From assembly GCF_004514425.2 (NCBI RefSeq), contig NZ_MYFN02000003.1, forward strand, positions 124,001 through 188,000: a DNA stretch of 64,000 nt, written 5' to 3'. Origin of the DNA: Shinella sumterensis. Lineage in GTDB: Bacteria; Pseudomonadota; Alphaproteobacteria; Rhizobiales; Rhizobiaceae. The position numbers and the translations under genes are program-made. Shown piece after piece: positions 62,382-64,000 of this stretch. The first letter of the stretch is position 1; the number at the start of each line of letters is the position of its first letter. Below the pieces are notes generated by a model. The model searched no databases. It was not told the origin of the DNA and saw nothing but the letters and a program-made list of their open reading frames with translations.

Positions 62382-63077
62382 ATGTCTGACGACGAAATCA
62401 TTCTCGCCGATCTCTCCGACGAAGAGCTTGTGCAGCAGATGCACGACGACCTCTACGACGGCCTGAAGGAGGAAATCGAAGAGGGCACCAACATCCTGCT
62501 GGAGCGCGGCTGGGCGCCCTACGACGTGCTCACCCAGGCCCTCGTCGAAGGCATGCGCATCGTCGGCGTCGATTTCCGCGACGGCATTCTCTTCGTGCCG
62601 GAAGTTCTCCTGTCGGCAAACGCCATGAAGGCCGGCATGGCGATCCTGCGTCCCCTGCTTGCCGCCACCGGCGCGCCGAAGCAGGGCAAGATGGTGATCG
62701 GCACCGTCAAGGGCGACATCCACGACATCGGCAAGAACCTCGTCGGCATGATGATGGAAGGTGCGGGCTTCGACGTGATCGACCTCGGCATCAACAACCC
62801 GGTCGAAAACTATCTGGAAGCCATCGAGCGCGAACAGCCCGATATCCTCGGCATGTCTGCGCTTCTGACGACCACCATGCCCTATATGAAGGTCGTCATC
62901 GACACGATGAAGGAAAAGGGCCTGCGCGACGATTACGTCGTCCTGGTCGGCGGCGCGCCGCTCAACGAGGAATTCGGCAAGGCCGTCGGTGCGGACGCCT
63001 ATTGCCGCGATGCGGCCGTTGCCGTGGAAACCGCCAAGGAATTCATGAAGCGCAAGCACAACATGCTTGCCGGCTGA
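62382..63077 (+). CDS. Corrinoid (methyl-carrier) protein, MtbC/MttC family
   Basis: 231 aa. A helical cap domain (about residues 1-95, ALVEGMRIVGVDFRDGILFVPEVLLSANAM) is followed by the B12-binding domain with GDIHDIGKNLV, placing the base-off cobalt ligand at His114; SALLTTTMPYM and VLVGGAPLNEEF complete the fold. It would accept the methyl group from the MttB-family protein and pass it on. GAGGAAACACA precedes the ATG and a hairpin terminator follows the stop. Confidence 0.94.
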   Translation: MSDDEIILADLSDEELVQQMHDDLYDGLKEEIEEGTNILLERGWAPYDVLTQALVEGMRIVGVDFRDGILFVPEVLLSANAMKAGMAILRPLLAATGAPKQGKMVIGTVKGDIHDIGKNLVGMMMEGAGFDVIDLGINNPVENYLEAIEREQPDILGMSALLTTTMPYMKVVIDTMKEKGLRDDYVVLVGGAPLNEEFGKAVGADAYCRDAAVAVETAKEFMKRKHNMLAG

Positions 63078-63087
63078 CGTGAAATAT

Positions 63088-63116
63088 CAGGCGGCGCCTT
63101 GAAAGCGCGCCGCCTG
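63088..63116 (+). terminator. Terminator-like hairpin after the corrinoid protein gene
   Basis: CAGGCGGCGC (63088-63097) and GCGCCGCCTG (63107-63116) pair over 10 bp. It lies between the plus-strand corrinoid gene and the convergent entericidin-like gene, with no long U-tract. Confidence 0.65.
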
Positions 63117-63126
63117 ACCACGAGAT

Positions 63127-63285
63127 TTATCGAGCGGCACGCTCGACGCTGCGGCCGGCATCCTGCGTCGCATCAACGGCATTGGCCGTATCCCTGCCCA
63201 CGCCGCGAATGGTGTTGCCGCAGGCGCTGAGCGCCAGAAGCGCGGCGAGAACGATGCTGATCTTGCTCAGATTTGTCGCAGTCAT
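63127..63285 (-). CDS. Entericidin-like small lipoprotein
   Basis: A 52-aa lipoprotein: signal KISIVLAALLALSAC with lipobox LSAC, then GNTIRGVGRDTANAVDATQDA, the entericidin A/B signature. It is anchored in the membrane after lipidation; entericidins act as small toxic or stress-related lipoproteins but most rhizobial copies are uncharacterised. GGGAGTCCC lies across the short gap. It starts only 17 bp from the divergent DUF1638 start. Confidence 0.88.
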   Translation of the reverse strand: MTATNLSKISIVLAALLALSACGNTIRGVGRDTANAVDATQDAGRSVERAAR

Positions 63286-63302
63286 GGTGGGAGTCCCTCT
63301 AA

Positions 63303-63944
63303 ATGGATGTGGTTGACGCAGAACTTCGGCTTGGAAGTCCGGCGTCTAAACGCACGAGACGCGAAAAAGTTCGCGTGATCGCGTGCGGTGCGATCGCGCG
63401 CGAGATCATCGCGATCCGCGATGCAAACGGCCTCGATCACATCGACCTCGTCTGCCTGCCCGCCATCTGGCACGCCCATCCCGAAAAGATTGCGCCCGGC
63501 GTCGAAAAAGCGGTTCAAGAGGCGCGCGCCGAAGGCTTCTCCCGTGTCTTCGTGGGCTATGCCGATTGCGGCACCGGCGGGCTGCTCGACCGGGTCTGCG
63601 AAAAGCTCGGCGTCGAGCGGATCGCCGGACCGCACTGTTACTCCTTCTTCGCCGGCAACGAGGCCTTCGCCGCGAAGGATGACGACGTGACCGCGTTCTT
63701 CCTCACCGACTTCCTGGCCCGCCAGTTCCGCGCCTTCGTCATCGAGCCGCTCGGCCTCGACCGGCATCCGCAGCTTAAGGATATGTATTTCGGCAACTAC
63801 ACCAAACTCGTCTATCTCTCACAGGTCGAGGACGAGGCCCTGCAGCAGAAGGCGAAAGAGGCGGCCGGCTATCTCGGGCTCACCTACGAATACCGCTTCA
63901 CCGGCTACGGCGACCTGACCGGCGCCGTGCTCGGCGCCCGCTAA
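63303..63944 (+). CDS. DUF1638 protein of the corrinoid methyltransferase cluster
   Basis: 213 aa from the ATG at 63303. The conserved part begins at KVRVIACGAIAREIIAIR and includes HAHPEKIAPGVEKAV, FVGYADCGTGGLL, HCYSFFAGNEAF and a late LGLDRHPQLKDMYFGNYTKLVYL. The first 22 residues are not conserved-looking, so a GTG at about 63375 may be the true start. DUF1638 genes frequently lie beside MttB-family genes; a methyl- or cobalt-binding function is plausible given the Cys and His residues. The gene ends 56 bp before the window edge. Confidence 0.82.
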   Translation: MDVVDAELRLGSPASKRTRREKVRVIACGAIAREIIAIRDANGLDHIDLVCLPAIWHAHPEKIAPGVEKAVQEARAEGFSRVFVGYADCGTGGLLDRVCEKLGVERIAGPHCYSFFAGNEAFAAKDDDVTAFFLTDFLARQFRAFVIEPLGLDRHPQLKDMYFGNYTKLVYLSQVEDEALQQKAKEAAGYLGLTYEYRFTGYGDLTGAVLGAR

Positions 63945-64000
63945 CCAATTCTTAGCCCTGCCCGCAAATCCCGCGCCCTCGGTTACGCCTTTCTAAGAGC

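Overview
The window is about 64 kb of GC-rich, densely coding DNA from an alphaproteobacterium, almost certainly Rhizobiaceae (Sinorhizobium/Ensifer, Rhizobium or Shinella type). The assignment rests on the fixNOQP and fixGHIS operons with FnrN-type anaeroboxes, the acpXL-lpxXL cluster for the very-long-chain lipid A acyl group, Pseudomonas-denitrificans-type (aerobic nomenclature) cob genes, CbtA/CbtB cobalt transport, and several rhizobial intergenic palindromic repeats (RIME-like). No tRNA, rRNA, CRISPR array, prophage or insertion sequence was seen. The reading is from sequence alone; family names come from motif recognition, not database searches.

Layout. 1-6.2 kb: a sugar-uptake locus on the minus strand (start of a GH2 beta-mannosidase, ABC ATPase, two permeases, binding protein) with a divergent LacI regulator and a candidate operator. 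6.3-9.1 kb: an MFS transporter and 6-phosphogluconate dehydrogenase. 9.2-20.5 kb: the micro-aerobic respiration block, fixGHIS and fixNOQP, split by three plus-strand genes (SRPBCC, VOC, GGDEF) and followed by a hemerythrin gene divergent from fixN. 20.7-26.0 kb: the lipid A very-long-chain fatty acid cluster (acpXL, fabZ, two ketosynthase-like genes, dehydrogenase, lpxXL). 26.2-28.4 kb: divergent hemN and fnrN, with anaeroboxes between them. FnrN from this locus plausibly controls fixN, fixG, hemN, the hemerythrin gene and itself through five boxes of the TTGA-N6-TCAA type.

29-46.4 kb: cobalamin biosynthesis in two minus-strand operons and one isolated gene. cobEABCD follows a short, degenerate cobalamin-riboswitch-like leader. 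cbtB-cbtA-cobP-cobW-cobN-(GFA gene)-cobO follows a clear cobalamin riboswitch. cobQ lies separately. A RIME-like repeat is inserted in frame inside cobN.

46.4-64 kb: a locus suggestive of quaternary-amine (betaine) use. It has a ProXWV-type ABC transporter, a homocysteine S-methyltransferase (betaine-homocysteine methyltransferase type, bmt), an aminotransferase with its own regulator, LysR and DUF1127 genes, an ECF sigma factor with a membrane VWA protein, then a twin [4Fe-4S] protein, a non-pyrrolysine MttB-family methyltransferase, its cognate corrinoid protein and a DUF1638 protein. The most interesting hypothesis is that cobalamin made by the central operons feeds a corrinoid-dependent demethylation module in an aerobe, with the small iron-sulphur protein beside mttB as a candidate reductive reactivator.
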